Both the position numbers and the translations under genes were made by a program. 64,000 nt of DNA from Acridotheres tristis (Eukaryota > Chordata > Aves > Passeriformes > Sturnidae): NCBI GenBank assembly GCA_037013685.1, contig CM072905.1:3669491-3733490 (forward strand). Reading direction: 5' to 3'. The notes beneath the pieces are model-generated. The model was not told where the DNA came from, did no database searches, and saw only the letters and a program-made list of their open reading frames with translations. This document shows positions 63,001 to 64,000 of the stretch, one piece after another (position 1 is the stretch's first letter; the number at the start of each line of letters is the position of its first letter).

Positions 63001-64000
63001 GACCAGTGAAAACCTGTGTTTCTGCAAGTACCAGTAACGAATCCAAACAATCAGTTTGGAATTGTGCCACTTCAAATGGTGAGGCTGGAACATCAGGTCT
63101 TCAGAGAGCTGGGAGAGGAGCTGAGGACTAGGGGAAGGAAATGAGTGAGGAAAATGTAGCCAGAAATTAGTAAGAAGTAAATCTGTAAAAATTATTTAAG
63201 GGGGAAAAATGTATGGTTCAAGAGCCTGATTAAATAGCTCTATCACAACCTAACACCTACTGAAAGAGCTGTCAAGGAAAAACTTCTCAGCATCTACTTT
63301 GGGATTAAAAAACAAAATGATAGTCCAAATCCTCCACAATAAAACAGAAATTGTGTTCAGGAATGGATTGGAAGCATGTTCTTTTATATGACATAATTCG
63401 TGGTACAGAAACGTGCTTAAGGTAGGCAAATACTAGCTAATCAAGAATTTACTTCCTTTCTCTGTTGAGTTAATCATGATGTTAAGAAAATCGTGCTTGT
63501 TTGGTAAGCAGTAAAATCTCTTTTCAGTCCGTTTGGCGTGTGCAAGTTCATCTGTTTCAGGTCATTAGCACTGCATTAGCACAGCATGGCAACTGGTGTT
63601 TAAACACGAGCTAATTAATGTTCAGTGTAAACACAGTGTGCTAAAGAGCTATCCAAACCCATGAAGTTCTAGCTGATACAAAATGCCACAGTGAAAATGC
63701 TGTTTGGGGGAAGGGGAATTGCTAATCTTTTTCTCCTGCTTTCCTGGGTTGCTGGTAGAAGGTTAATGCTGAAGAGCAGAAGAGAAAGGGTCAAACTGAT
63801 GCCAATAGCATTGTGTGCAAGGGGGATTTTGTTATTATATTTGTGGCATTTTTGTTTGTTTTTTCTTTCCTTAGTGTATAGTGTTGTGCTGGCTCAGTGA
63901 CCTGGAAAATGTCTAGGGTTTTTGTACTTTGAAGTTTTGGTGTGTTAGTTTTGCAGTTTCACAACTCTGCCAAAATATTAAACGTGTGATAGCTGATGGC
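48041..64000 (+). other. AT-rich DNA, probably first intron of TEX2 (runs off window)
   Basis: Sixteen kilobases without a recognisable coding exon. The large first coding exon expected for TEX2 is not here, so it must lie beyond the window if the synteny call is right. A GTG/GGT run lies near 59,321-59,360. Overlapping open frames near 52.2-52.8 kb and 62.1-62.9 kb are on both strands and look like chance. Confidence 0.5.
59321..59360. repeat. GTG-rich simple repeat
   Basis: TGGTGGTGGTGGTGGGGG followed shortly by GGTGGTGG. Confidence 0.75.

Noticed and set aside
62937..63040. Short frame with a strong Kozak-like ACCATGG start
   Set aside because: Only about 33 codons, no similarity recognised, and no sign that it is spliced to anything.
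1..64000. CRISPR arrays, operons, bacterial-type systems or tRNA/rRNA genes
   Set aside because: The window is vertebrate nuclear DNA; no such structures were seen on either strand.

Overview
The window is nuclear DNA from a bird, probably a passerine. The evidence is spliced vertebrate genes with GT-AG introns, an avian-type endogenous retrovirus with long terminal repeats (LTRs), and a CR1 LINE tail ending in the bird-typical ATTCTGTG-like motif. The species cannot be fixed from sequence alone.

Region 1 (1-33.4 kb): after about 3.4 kb of non-coding upstream DNA lies a complete PECAM1 (CD31) gene on the + strand. I could place 16 coding exons from 3736 to 33224, all with matching phases and GT-AG borders, giving about 730 residues (the human protein has 738). 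They encode a split signal peptide, six Ig domains (one exon each), one transmembrane segment and a cytoplasmic tail spread over short exons with two ITIMs, VDYTEV and TVYSEI, 23 residues apart as in mammals. A decayed endogenous retrovirus sits in intron 10 and begins only 14 bases after the exon-10 donor. A poly(A) signal lies at 33404.

Region 2 (33.4-47.2 kb): mostly non-coding DNA between genes. It holds a possible alternative PECAM1 terminal exon (35264-35316) that would add an ITIM-like SEYGTV motif. It also holds two adjacent minisatellites running into a small orphan CpG island with a good CTCF-like motif (about 35.8-36.3 kb), and a CR1 fragment near 44.3 kb.

Region 3 (47.2-64 kb): a strong CpG island (about 47.2-48.0 kb) with duplicated splice-donor-like modules, followed by 16 kb of AT-rich DNA without convincing exons. 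By vertebrate gene order (PECAM1 next to TEX2, same strand) this is probably the promoter, untranslated first exon and start of the first intron of TEX2. No TEX2 coding sequence lies in the window, so this is inference.

The window is therefore one endothelial/leukocyte adhesion-receptor locus with its 3' boundary region, then the promoter of the next gene. Most other open reading frames have the length expected by chance and were left out.
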